Origin: Excoecaria cochinchinensis
Lineage: Eukaryota; Streptophyta; Magnoliopsida; Malpighiales; Euphorbiaceae
Reading direction: 5' to 3'
Assembly (NCBI GenBank): GCA_947683425.1
Contig: CANTUQ010000070.1
Span: 3,808,001 to 3,872,000 of the forward strand
DNA: 64,000 nt
Part shown: positions 35,564 through 46,850 of the stretch, piece after piece
Numbering within the stretch: the first letter of the stretch is position 1
Layout: every line of letters begins with the position of its first letter
The notes under the pieces: generated by a model
The model's database searches: none
Told to the model about the DNA's origin: nothing
Seen by the model: the letters and a program-made list of their open reading frames with translations, nothing else
Made by a program: the position numbers and the translations under genes

Positions 35564-35655
35564 TAATGTAATGAATAATTAAAAATATATATATGAATAA
35601 TTAAAAAAATATGATAAAGTTTTTAAATATATAAAACAGTTTTCTAAAAAATAAA

Positions 35656-37173
35656 TGTTGTTGTTTTTCTAATGATGCAACATACCGCAAGTATACGGTG
35701 TACCGCAATAGTACTTTAGATATTGATCCCACAGGGAACGTGTTACACACTATTACTAATTGATTTTAATCTTGTTTGCAATGATCATAAATTTGATGGT
35801 TGAATTAGAACTACTTAATTTGAACCTAATTTATGTTTATTAGAAGAAGATAAATAGTATATGAATGAAGAACTAAACATAATGAATTTGACCCATCATT
35901 TTGATTTACATTTATTCATCTTTCATGCAAGCCAAGTTAGAATAAATTTTTAACTCACTCTCTCGACATGAATTAAAATGCCTAAAACATACAATTAAAA
36001 TTCTAATTCACAATTTTCATTAATGAATTAGAGGTTTCTAATTACATATTTTAAGAATAGACACTAACCTATAGCAATTATCTCAATATACCAATCTCTT
36101 AAATATATCTTAATAATGAAATTCTATTAGATGTCAGATAAAGCAAACTCTCGAATTACTTTAACTTGTAAAGATCAAGCAAAAGATACTAATAAAAAAT
36201 CTACAATGAAAGACTATGAAAGTAGATGAAAATAGAAAGAATAAAAACATGCAAATTCATTAAAATGATATTCATAGAAATATTGGAGAAGAATTAAAAT
36301 AAGAGAATAAGATAGAAGTTCTTCAACCCTTTTTCTCAAACTCTTGAAATAGATTTTCCTTCTCCTTAATCTTCTTCTTCAAAACATAAAACTAACTAAG
36401 AAAATAAAACTAAAGAAAATGCAGAAAATTACTTAACTAAAATTTCATTTCATCTAATATTATTCTCTCTCTAAAAAACTACAGTTAACTACATATTTAT
36501 AGATATTAATGTGAAAGTTGTGTCTCTTGAAAATGCCCCTTGAGAATGGTTGCAAAGTTTGGTGAAACAAGGTAACTTTCCAAGTGACTTTTGGCTGAAA
36601 ACCGTCCAACGGTCGCCTCTGTCGCGCTCGCAACGGTGTCGCGCTCGCGACAGAACGCGCTTGCCCATTTTCTTCCTTCCTTCTTTCTCTCGGTTTTCGC
36701 TTCCCTCTCTGGCCAGTCACGTCGCGTGACTCCCCATCACGGCGTGATTCTTCTTCGCGTGTGGCGTGCCTGGCGCTCACGGCGTGTCTTCTCCCCTTTT
36801 CTTTCTCTTCCCTTTCCTTTCTTTCCTTTCTTCTCTGGCTTCTCATCACGTCACGTGATCCCTGGTCACGGCGTGTCTTCTTCTCTCGCAGCTCCTCTCT
36901 TCTCTGCTCCTTCCTCTTCTTCTTCTTATCAAGTCACGTCCCGTGACCTCTGGTCACGGCGTGACCTGCTCCTCTTCTCGTGATCTTCTCCTTCTTCTAC
37001 CTCTTTTCTTCATTTTTTCACCTAAACATACCAGTAAACATAAAAACTAACAGACTAATACTAATATACATAAACTAACACATATAACATCAAATATTCA
37101 CTTAATTATATAATTAATTAATTAAACTCATACTAAACATATACTTAATTATACATTAATTAAGCTCCTATCA
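35656..37173 (-). repeat. 3' LTR (left) of the Athila-like element
   Basis: 1,518 bp. Contains at 36717-36970 a cluster of short palindromes (GTCACGTCGCGTGAC, ATCACGGCGTGAT, ATCACGTCACGTGAT, GTCACGTCCCGTGAC). ORFs through it on either strand are repeat-borne and occur identically in the other LTR. Confidence 0.95.
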
Positions 37174-38234
37174 AATTCCCCCACGTTTAACCCTTGCTTG
37201 TCCTCAAGCAAGATCAAAGAAATAAGAAAATTTAATAACAAGTAAAAATTACTATAAAACACTGTTATTTAGCATATATAATAGAATTGAAAAGAACCAA
37301 AATATCTCATTCACTCATAATAAAATCAGTAAGTCAAAATTTAAAAGTATGCATCCCAAATTCAACAAATTATTTAACTTTACTAATGCCAACATAAAGA
37401 GTATGAAGTCTATTAAAACTAAACATGAACTAAAGAAAGCAAATTAATCATAAAGTTAAAATTCTCAAGCAACTAGCTGCATTTAGGACATTTTAAGCTC
37501 ACTTACCCTTAATCCAATCTCATGGCATTTTTAGACTTTGCTTTTTCTTTTCTTTTGATTTTTCTTTTTGAGTTCTAGCAAGAGAAAGTTATATGGGTGC
37601 GTTTTACGCTCCATCCCATATTTTGACAATTTTTGATATATATCTTGCTTTTCTTTTTTTTATGACTTTAGTGGGTGCATTTTATGCTCCATCCCACTTA
37701 TTTTTATTTTTTTAAATTTAGTCCTCATCCATTATTGAAAAGATAAAAGGGTAAGTATTATGCATATAGTTTCCTTAAACAACTAGAAATTGAAAATTAT
37801 AAACTAAATGAATAAATTCTAACTTTAAAAATATGGTTAGTTAAAAAGACTAAATAATCTATAATGTTGAAATAAGTAAAACCAAATAACTTGAAAAACT
37901 TAAAACACATCTCAAAAATTTTTTGAAAAACTGATAAAAATGAGCATAAAAGATAATAGACTTAACAACCTATACAATATACCAAATAAACAATGCTTCA
38001 TAATAAAGTTTACTTAAAAGCCTAATTGAAATATAAAAACACACAAACAAAAATAATCATGCACTTGACATACATAATACATATACAAACTCAAAAACAC
38101 AGTCACAAACATCACAACACATAACACAGTCACTCCCCCACACTTAGAACCAACATTGTCCTCAATGTGTAGGAATGACACACAAAAACAAATAAAAAGA
38201 AACAAATAAAATGAAAAGAAAGAAAACTCCCCTA
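37174..38234 (-). other. Untranslated 3' interior of the Athila-like element
   Basis: About 1.06 kb between the single ORF and the 3' LTR, A+T-rich, no coding frame. GGGTGCGTTTTACGCTCCAT (37596) recurs as a near copy at 37672. The purine tract lies at its LTR edge. Confidence 0.7.
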
Positions 38235-40089
38235 TTATGGTGAAGGTGGAGGCGATGGAACCACAAATCCAGCCTGGGTCATGAAGTTATCAAACTTGTA
38301 TTCCAACCTTCTTTGACGTCTCTCAATAGAAGAAAGTTGTGCTTGCATATCGGATAACATCATTGGGATGTTATGACTAGATGAACCAACTTCAGGAGCA
38401 GCAGCTGGAATATCAGGCATTACTTCATCTTCACTTGCCTCCTCCTCTCCTTCTTCTTCTTGTTCCTCAACTTGTGGCGCAGCATTTCCAGCAATATCCC
38501 TCCAACATGATCGAGCACGTGCCGGAATTTCCTGAAAATTATTGCCAACAACTTCTCCACGAACTAACATATTCTTATTAAAATAATGGCAAGGAAAAAC
38601 TCTATAATAGGCATCAAGATCCACATTTAAATTTCTTGCAATACTAGAAATAATATGCCCATGAGTTAAAGGTGAATCATGCTTATTAACACATTGCAAC
38701 AATTGACTTACTATCCAAAAAGGCCAACATACATCCTTGCGTTTATGTACACACCACATCAAAAATAATTCATTATATGAAACTCTATTGAATTCAGACC
38801 TATTAAAAACAAGAGAAACTAAAATCCTATGCAAAATCCAATATCTTAAATCTTTAATAAACATGGATTTAGCATCCCTAGCTCTATAACGTGTTTGCAA
38901 ATCAGTTAAAAATGTCCAAAATTCATGTGGCTTAAAAGATTTAGGTGGCTCGGTTAAACCAGCTTGAGAAAATCTAAATATCCTATTCATCATAAAATAG
39001 GTTAAAGTATAAGGTATACCAGCCATCCTAAAGTCTAACCAATTCTCGTTATCATCATTTTTTTTTTAATGTGGTATAAAATTCTAAAACTAAATCAGGA
39101 CGCACATTTTCATGCATAGAAGCAAATTTGAATAACCCACAAAATCTTAACATTTCATTCACTACATCTAGCATGCCAATTTGAATAAGCAATGAGTCAG
39201 GAAAATACCTACATTGCATCAAATGCCTATCTCGAAGTGTTAAATACATGGTTATTGAAACCGGACCGGACCAGCCGGTTCAACCGCGAACCGGTTGGCA
39301 ACCCGGTCGGTTCAACACCAGAAAACCGGACTGGGAAAAAACCGGATTGAACCGGAAAAAACCGGCCAGAACCGGAAAAAACCGGAGAACCGGCCAGAAC
39401 CGGCCAAAAACCGGTCAACAATTTATTATATTTTTTTTTTTGAAAAAATGCTTTTAATTTAAAATAATTAATAAAAATTAGCACTATTTTCATAAAAATA
39501 AAAAATAAATAATCTAATAAGTTTTATTTAGCAAATAATTGATTTTTTTACTATTTAATTACCTTTGGATTTAATAAAAATAATATAATGGTTTAATAAT
39601 TTAATAAAATATAATAGAATAAAAATTGAATAAATTATTAAATTTGGTTAACTTAAAAATAATTGTTTACCCTTTTCTTTAATTTCACCTAAAGTTATTA
39701 AATTATTTAATTTTTAAATTAATCAAGTAATAATTTTTTTTAAAAAAATAAAAGATGAAAAAAATATTATTATTAGTATATTTGTGATATATACTAAATA
39801 TTTTGATGAATTTTTTTTATTTGAGTAGTAGTATTTATAAAAATTATACTAATTAATAATATTTTAAAAAATAGAAAAAAACCCGGTTGAACCCGGTCGA
39901 ACCACGAACCCTCAGCCTTGCCGGTTCTATATCCGGTCCGGTTTTAATAACATTGGTTAAATACCTACTGCCTTCATCTACCGAAAAGATAGGAAACAAA
40001 GCTCCATAATGAGAAGCAATATTCATCTCCTCAGTTTCCTGCTCTTCTTGGTCAGTTCGGGGAACAGTGGGATTCTTTGTTCTCACCAT
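38235..40089 (-). pseudogene. Retroelement ORF (putative plant transposon protein), interrupted
   Basis: Begins at an ATG at 40089 (MVRTKNPTVPRTDQEEQETE), is interrupted by a hAT-like insertion at 39248-39956 and resumes at 39239 down to 38235. The middle contains RHLMQCRYFPDS, SFKPHEFWTFLTDLQTRY and SYNELFLMWCVHKRKD, a globular domain of the kind annotated in plants as a putative transposon protein in Athila-like elements. The tail has an acidic run (VEEQEEEGEEEASEDE), then a coiled-coil-like stretch (SSIERRQRRLEYKFDNFM). Its function is not known. Near 39060 the reading frame also has a small break, so it is damaged beyond the insertion. Confidence 0.75.
39248..39956. mobile_element. hAT-like MITE with AACCGG-rich ends, nested in the retroelement ORF
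   Basis: 709 bp with 8-bp target duplication TTAAATAC at 39240-39247 and 39957-39964. Ends are imperfect inverted repeats (ATGGTTATTGAAACCGGACC versus CCAATGTTATTAAAACCGG). The left ~170 bp iterate AACCGGxxxGAACCGG; the centre is A+T-rich. It disrupts the ORF of the host element. Confidence 0.92.
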
Positions 40090-41327
40090 ATTTACTTGAG
40101 TTTGTTAAACAGATAATGAAACTATAGGGAAATAAATATACAGTCAAATGAAAGAAATCAACAAAAACAAATACACTAAAGGAAAACAGAAAAGAATAAA
40201 GAAAAAGAAATGTAAACAGAGAGAAATTACAAAAGAAATGTGATTTAGTTATACATAAATGCAACCGAAATACACTAAAGGAAAACACAAATAGACAGAA
40301 GAAAAAGAAATAGAAACAGATAATAAACTACAAAAGAAATACAACTCTGTTATGCAAGAAAATGCCGAAATGTAATATGCTAAGGTAAAGAAGAAAAGAA
40401 AAATGAAATTAAACTAACAAACCTGGAAATAGAATGAACAGCCCGTAATCCCTAAGATGAGTGAAGAAAAGAGAAGAAATGAAATAGAGATACAGTGCTG
40501 GAATGTAAAACTAGAAAAACGAAATAAGAACAGAGGGTGAACACGCAACAGTTCTCTGTGGAAGAAAGAAAAAGAAGAAGAAAGAAAAGATGAAGAAGAA
40601 AAATTTCTAATGAGGGTCTGTATCTCGTGACCAGCGTGAGGGAACAATTTTAAAAAAAATGTACAATTGAAATGAAATAGAAAGGGAAGAAAATGAAGGG
40701 TCACGACTTTTAGGGTTTTAAAATTTAAATTCCCGCTTTTAATTCTCCTTTTTCCTGTGTTTTTAATGCTTAAATGTAAAATTAGGTTAAAATTAAATCT
40801 TATAAATCAGAAAACAAAACAAAACAAAACAAAATAATAGAAAAAAAATAATAAGTGAAATCAGAAAATAAAGAAAACATTTAAAACTTACCTGAGTCTG
40901 CACTTAACGCGTCACGTAGTGAGGAAACGTCACGACGCGTGACGCTCTCCACATACCTGGGCGAATTCCACTCCTCAGATCAGCACGTCACGTGAAGGTA
41001 CATCATGACGTGCTCCCTGCAAAAATTGCTTGTTTTTTATTTGCTTAATCGCCTTCTGTCGCGATCGCGATACTTGCCGCGATCGCGACAGAAGCCAACG
41101 TCTGCATAATTTTTTTATTTTTCTTTATTATTATTATATATATTTTTTTATTTTTTATATATTTATTAAACAAAGCTACTCTTACTAAATTAGCTGTAAA
41201 ATAAAACAAATATGTTAGTAGCATGAAAATCTAGAATACTAAAATAAACTATATAAACAAATTTAAAACAAAACAAAATATTGTAATCCAAAATCATAAA
41301 TCAATTTTTATAATGGCAAACAACCGT
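40090..41327 (-). other. 5' leader of the Athila-like element
   Basis: About 1.2 kb between the primer-binding site and the ORF, with no coding signal. Contains the hairpin at 41053-41094 and palindromes GTCACGACGCGTGAC and AGCACGTCACGTGA (40900-41010). It may hold the packaging signal, which is inference. Confidence 0.6.
41053..41094 (-). other. 17-bp perfect hairpin in the retroelement leader
   Basis: CTTCTGTCGCGATCGCG (41053-41069), loop ATACTTGC, then CGCGATCGCGACAGAAG (41078-41094). It lies about 230 nt inside the primer-binding site in element sense. The LTR has the related CTCTGTCGCGCTCGCAACGG. Confidence 0.85.
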
Positions 41328-41345
41328 TCCCCGGCAACGGCGCCA
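41328..41345 (-). other. Primer-binding site, tRNA-Asp type
   Basis: TGGCGCCGTTGCCGGGGA on the minus strand, 6 nt from the LTR. It is the exact complement of the last 18 nt of plant tRNA-Asp(GTC) with CCA, the primer typical of Athila elements. Confidence 0.92.
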
Positions 41346-41351
41346 AAAACT

Positions 41352-42869
41352 TGTTGTTGTTTTTCTAATGATGCAACATACCGCAAGTATACGGTGTACC
41401 GCAATAGTACTTTAGATATCGATCCCACAGGGAACGTGTTACACACTATTACTAATTGATTTTAATCTTGTTTGCAATGATCATAAATTTGATGGTTGAA
41501 TTAGAACTACTTAATTTGAACCTAATTTATGTTTATTAGAAGAAGATAAATAGTATATGAATGAAGAACTAAACATAATGAATTTGACCCATCATTTTGA
41601 TTTACATTTATTCATCTTTCATGCAAGCCAAGTTAGAATAAATTTTTAACTCACTCTCTCGACATGAATTAAAATGCCTAAAACATACAATTAAAATTCT
41701 AACTCACAATTTTCATTAATGAATTAGAGGTTTCTAATTACATATTTTAAGAATAGACACTAACCTATAGCAATTATCTCAATATACCAATCTCTTAAAT
41801 ATATCTTAATAATGAAATTCTATTAGATGTCAGATAAAGCAAACTCTCGAATTACTTTAACTTGTAAAGATCAAGCAAAAGATACTAATAGAAAATCTAC
41901 AATGAAAGACTATGAAAGTAGATGAAAATAGAAAGAATAAAAACATGCAAATTCATTAAAATGATATTCATAGAAATATTGGAGAAGAATTAAAATAAGA
42001 GAATAAGATAGAAGTTCTTCAACCCTTTTTCTCAAACTCTTGAAATAGATTTTCCTTCTCCTTAATCTTCTTCTTCAAAACATAAAACTAACTAAGAAAA
42101 TAAAACTAAAGAAAATGCAGAAAATTACTTAACTAAAATTTCATTTCATCTAATATTATTCTCTCTCTAAAAAACTACAGTTAACTACATATTTATAGAT
42201 ATTAATGTGAAAGTTGTGTCTCTTGAAAATGCCCCTTGAGAATGGTTGCAAAGTTTGGTGAAACAAGGTAACTTTCCAAGTGACTTTTGGCTGAAAACCG
42301 TCCAACGGTCGCCTCTGTCGCGCTCGCAACGGTGTCGCGCTCGCGACAGAACGCGCTTGCCCATTTTCTTCCTTCCTTCTTTCTCTCGGTTTTCGCTTCC
42401 CTCTCTGGCCAGTCACGTCGCGTGACTCCCCATCACGGCGTGATTCTTCTTCGCGTGTGGCGTGACTGGCGCTCACGGCGTGTCTTCTCCCCTTTTCTTT
42501 CTCTTCCCTTTCCTTTCTTTCCTTTCTTCTCTGGCTTCTCATCACGTCACGTGATCCCTGGTCACGGCGTGTCTTCTTCTCTCGCAGCTCCTCTCTTCTC
42601 TGCTCCTTCCTCTTCTTCTTCTTATCAAGTCACGTCCCGTGACCTCTGGTCACGGCGTGACCTGCTCCTCTTCTCGTGATCTTCTCCTTCTTCTACCTCT
42701 TTTCTTCATTTTTTCACCTAAACATACCAGTAAACATAAAAACTAACAGACTAATACTAATATACATAAACTAACACATATAACATCAAATATTCACTTA
42801 ATTATATAATTAATTAATTAAACTCATACTAAACATATACTTAATTATACATTAATTAAGCTCCTATCA
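41352..42869 (-). repeat. 5' LTR (right) of the Athila-like element
   Basis: 1,518 bp, same length as the left LTR. The four differences seen are at about 41420 (T/C), 41703 (T/C), 41891 (A/G) and 42464 (C/A). Confidence 0.95.
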
Positions 42870-42930
42870 ATAAATAATAAAAACTAAAAATAGTTTTTAG
42901 ATTTTAAAAACAAAAAACTAAAAAGCTACA

Positions 42931-43387
42931 TGATAAAGCACAGAAAGTCTTTATCTGAGATAGAAGGAGAGCTGGCTTATTTGTAGTGAAAGATCCGATC
43001 GGATGGGTGAATCCTGCAAAACAAAGTGCCCGGTCGGACCAGGCATAAGCACTCTGAAACTTAAGTTAGTAGCTTTTAGAGAGAGAATGTTTAGAGGTAG
43101 AAAGCTAGAGATTTAATACCTGGTACCATCGTTGGTTGGGCTATTTATAAGAGATAATCGAGGTGCACTGAGTGCCTGGGATGTGATAACTGGCAGTCAG
43201 AGTAGGTGTGCGACGAAGTGATTGGGAGCAGTTGATGGGCATGGGCGCTGCCTTGTATCAGATGGCTGATGGGACTGGTGGTCACATCAGCCAATCGGGC
43301 ATACGGATTGCCTAGGAGTTCACACCTGCTACTCTCTGCGGGCCGACTAGATGGGCTTTTATGCAAATGATATTTGCAAGGTTATCA
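42931..43387 (-). repeat. 3' LTR (left) of the Tat-like element
   Basis: 457 bp, TGATAAAGCACAG to GGTTATCA in plus sense. It lacks ~28 bp present in the right copy near its end. Confidence 0.9.
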
Positions 43388-43647
43388 CTTGTCCCCCCTC
43401 AAACTGGTCCGATCGGGCATAAATTTGCCTTGAGGTGCCCCGTTCAGGGAGTACCCGCTTTGACATGTTTTGATCGAGAGACATACGTTGGCGAGATTTT
43501 TGAATTTTGCTGCTTGTACAGCTGTCACCATTCAATGTTGCACGTGTTTCGAGGGTGACGCTTTGTTCTTCGTACAGCCATTATGTCTTTGGGACACGTG
43601 GCATACTACTAGTGGTGAGACGGTTGGCGTGCCCCAGAAGTTTTTCC

Positions 43648-43655
43648 TATAAATA
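43648..43655 (+). promoter_or_regulatory. TATA box of the antisense ORF
   Basis: TATAAATA about 258 bp upstream of the first ATG at 43906, in the sense of the plus-strand ORF and opposite to the retroelement. Confidence 0.5.
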
Positions 43656-43905
43656 GGGTAATTCCTGTGCAGTTTTTTCTTCACTTTTGCATTCCCTAGC
43701 GAAACTCTGCCAAATTTTTTCCGCGCTTTCTTTGAGTTCCAGCAAGCCTCTTTTGCCTCTTTCCAAAAATTTTCCAAGTTACCTACTATCAAGTAAGTAC
43801 CTCCTTCACACTTCTCTCCGATTTCTCCTTGTTTTTGATTTTTTATCTGCATTCATCCCCTTTAGAAGTTAGGGATTTGCATTTCTTCCTTCTTCTCTGT
43901 CGAAA

Positions 43906-46328
43906 ATGGCTTCCAATAGCAGCCAGTCAATAGATAGAAGCTTCATGGAGGAATACAGGGGGAATTCAGCAGTTGAGCGCTGCTTTCGACTGAGTCCTAA
44001 GAGGTGGCTGAGGTTCCTGCCAAATACGGTCTTCCAGATGACATATTCGTAATGCCTTGCCCCGATTCGATGGCAGTGATGGAGGAGCCATTTGGGAAGG
44101 ATCAGAATGAGTGGTTCATCTGCCACTTGTGGAGTTTGGATGCAGGAATGCGTTTTCTTTTCGGCGCATTCGAGATTGCTGTGTTGAAGGGTTATGGGAT
44201 CACCCCCAACCAACTGTATCCAAACGGGTGGAGAATGGTGGCTTGCTTCAGAATTTTATGCATCCTGGAGGGAGTGGCCCCAACCCTTGATCTCTTCAGC
44301 CATTTTTCTACATCTCGTGTCGGAACGATGGAACGGAATATTTTTTCACCAGCCTACTGAGGAAGAAACTCATCAACGTCCCCACTTCCATGAAAAGATT
44401 TAAAGAAAGATATTTTCTGTTAGGAAGGATTGGAGGATTTGGGGTGAGCCTTGCCCGATCGGGAGAGGCCAACATTTTAAAGGACGAGGCCGCAGGGCAG
44501 TCCATGTATGAGGCTGACGTTGAGAAGCTAATGGACGTTGTGGCTCGGAAGGGGGGCCTTATGAGTTTAAGCAACTGCTATTGACGTTACATGGGTCCTC
44601 CAACCCTGAAGCTGCTGAAAACGTCCAATGTGAGAATTAGGATCGGAGTAGAGGGGATAACATAAATTGTTACTCATGCATTGCATTTGCATTAAATGTC
44701 TCTTTTATGAAACTTATCTTATCTGTATTTGTGATGCAGTTGCGATGGCTGGAGGGAGCGACATGACACAACGGCTGGGCGCTTGGGCTGCGGCTAAAAG
44801 AGAAGCCAATCAGAAAGCCAGGGAGGAGAGGAAGAGGCGAAAGATCTTGCCTGCTTCAGAAGTACACCAATTGCAGCAGGGTTTGAGGGACGCTTCTTTT
44901 GCGGTTGCCCCAATTGCTGCCATTTCGATTTCTGCTGCTCCTCCCGTGATTGTTGCTGCTGCAACTGCCTTAGCCGCTCGCCAACCTCCAATCATCTCAG
45001 GTCCCTCTGTGCCTCAACCGAAAGTAGGGGATCATACCCTTCGCAGGCGAAAGATGGTACTCCGAGATGAGTCGAAGAAGGAAGAAATGCCTGGGGCTGT
45101 CTGTCCTCCTAACATTCAAACCTTGAGGGAGATAGCCCAGGGGAGGCCGGCACGGCTGGATGAGGCTGCACAGAAGCAGGCAAAGGATATCACCAAGAAG
45201 AGGGCCACTGATGTGGTGGCCAAAGGCAAAGTTGTTGTGCCGAGTGAGCCAGCTCGATGACTGAACAGGCGACCTGTGCCTTTGAAGGAGTTCTTGAAGG
45301 AGAACTTCAGCAGCGACTGGTCGATGAGCGACAAAGTGGTTGCCAGTTATCTCTACTGGGGCCTTCTTCAGGAGGATGACTTCAAGGTCATGGTCGACCC
45401 TAGCTCACTCGGCCGGGAGCTCAGTTTATTCAACCAGCAGACCCTGGAGGTGAGATTTGGCCGCTTTGATCTATGTTGCCTGAAAATTGGCAAAACTCGC
45501 CTTTGCCAATGTTGTTATTTTCCTGTTCTTGTAGTTGATAAGAGGGGCAGCGCTTGCACCGCATGGGAAGCCTTTTGGAGGCGAGATCGAAAGATACTGC
45601 CAAGGCGAGGGTGGAGGCGATTGCTCAATGTGAAGTTGTTCAGAAAGAAAACTCTACCCCTTGAGGTATCAAATCTTTAGAAGGACACCTCTACTCTTCG
45701 GGGAGAGGTGGTGGATGCAAGGAGGGAGGCCACTCGGCACGCTCAGGAGCTAAAGTCTCGGCTCATCGAGGTCGATCGGTTGAAGGGTGAGGTCGCACGC
45801 CTGACAGCCGACATCGCTCAATGCCAAAAATTTGAAGAGGCGGCCAGATTGGGCGTCGAGTGCAAGCTTCTGGGCGCTGAGAAGGCCAAGGCACAGGAGG
45901 AGAAAGGCAGAGCACTTGCGGAGTGTGACCGGTTGCGCACCACTTTGGCTAATAAAGAGACGGCCTGGGGGGAGAGGCTTGAGGTGGAGCTTGCCTCTCG
46001 AGAGGAGCAACTTCTTGATCAATTGGGCGACGCTCAAGCGAAGTTGCTATCTTGGCTGATCTACGAGGCTGGGAAGCACTTCCCTGGGGCTGATCTCAGC
46101 TGGATGGAGGATCCCACCATTTTGCCCGATCCACCATCTAGTGATGATGAGGAAGAGGCTCCTAGAGAGGGGGCAACTGAAGCCCCGCCAGATGTGCCTT
46201 CAGGACTCAAAGTTGGTGCCTCTTCGCAAGCCGAGCCGATTTCTGATTTGGCTAGCGAGCCTCCTCAGCCTGTTGCCGATCCTCCTCAACCCATTACCAA
46301 GGCGAGTGCAAAGCCTCCTCCAAATTAA
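43906..46328 (+). pseudogene. Antisense ORF of the Tat-like element, multi-exon and broken
   Basis: Starts MASNSSQSIDRSF at 43906; a one-base loss near 44001 shifts frame into the part with KYGLPDDIFVMPCPDSMA and GYGITPNQLYPNGWRMVACF, which resembles the 'putative gypsy type transposon' domain (PF04195). A second shift near 44340 leads into SLLRKKLINVPTSMKRFKER. A likely intron ends at CAG near 44739, before MAGGSDMTQRLGAW. Later parts include NRRPVPLKEFLKENFSSDW after a stop at 45258, and a probable intron at 45451-45535. The C-terminal third (45708-46328) is a long charged coiled coil (EKAKAQEEKGRALAECDRLR) with an acidic, Pro-rich end. Function of these ORFs is unknown. Confidence 0.8.
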
Positions 46329-46850
46329 GTCCTAGCTTCAGCTGACTTAGAAGTTGTAAATATATAAACTTAGGTTAGAAATTGTAGACATGTAGAGATT
46401 TTCCTTTGTATACTTTGTTTATTGTACTGATTCTTATAAATTGTATTGTATACAATTCTTTCAATAAATGATAATTTTTGCATAATTTGCAAACTTTCAT
46501 AGTTATGCATTTGCAAATCTTCAATAACTTGAAAAGTTGCATAAAATTTGCTAAGTTTGGATGTAGCTTACTAAAATGCATATAACTTTCTAATGCGAAA
46601 CATGTTAATGAATCTCATATACTTCATAAATTGGAATAATTTCTCAAGTCTAGTGACCGATTTGCCCAATCTGGTTTAGGATGCACGATTAGTCGGTCAT
46701 CTGGAACGACTCTTGAGTTAGATTTAGAATCAGGCGAATAGTTTCGTTCGTCAAGTTAGTGTTTGATTTGCATTCCGGTTCATGACCGTTGCACAACACT
46801 TATCTTGGAAGAAATATTTACCTTAATCTAACCACAATGCTCGCATCTTG
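46329..46850. other. Non-coding spacer in the Tat-like element
   Basis: A+T-rich to 46620, then GACCGATTTGCCC...TCGGTC with a long loop (46655-46699). No coding frame. Confidence 0.5.

Larger units (their letters stand above)
35656..42869 (-). mobile_element. Young non-autonomous Athila-like LTR retrotransposon
   Basis: Two 1,518-bp LTRs, TGATAGGAGC to CAACAACA in element sense, with target duplication ATAAA at 35651-35655 and 42870-42874. By eye the LTRs differ at four bases with no indel. Minus polarity is set by an 18-nt tRNA-Asp primer-binding site beside the right LTR and by the purine tract GTGGGGGAATT beside the left LTR. The 4.2-kb interior has one interrupted ORF and no capsid, protease, RT or integrase motif. 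It must have moved with enzymes supplied by a related full element. Confidence 0.93.

Noticed and set aside
34853..35571. Overlapping ORFs of 108-190 codons on both strands
   Set aside because: They all fall in the CCACCA/GCTGCC minisatellite, and the peptides are low-complexity. Open frames follow from repeat composition.
36460..36983. ORFs of ~130 codons on both strands, repeated at 42156-42679
   Set aside because: They lie in the two LTRs of one retroelement, have biased Arg/Glu or Ser/Phe composition, and lack any domain.
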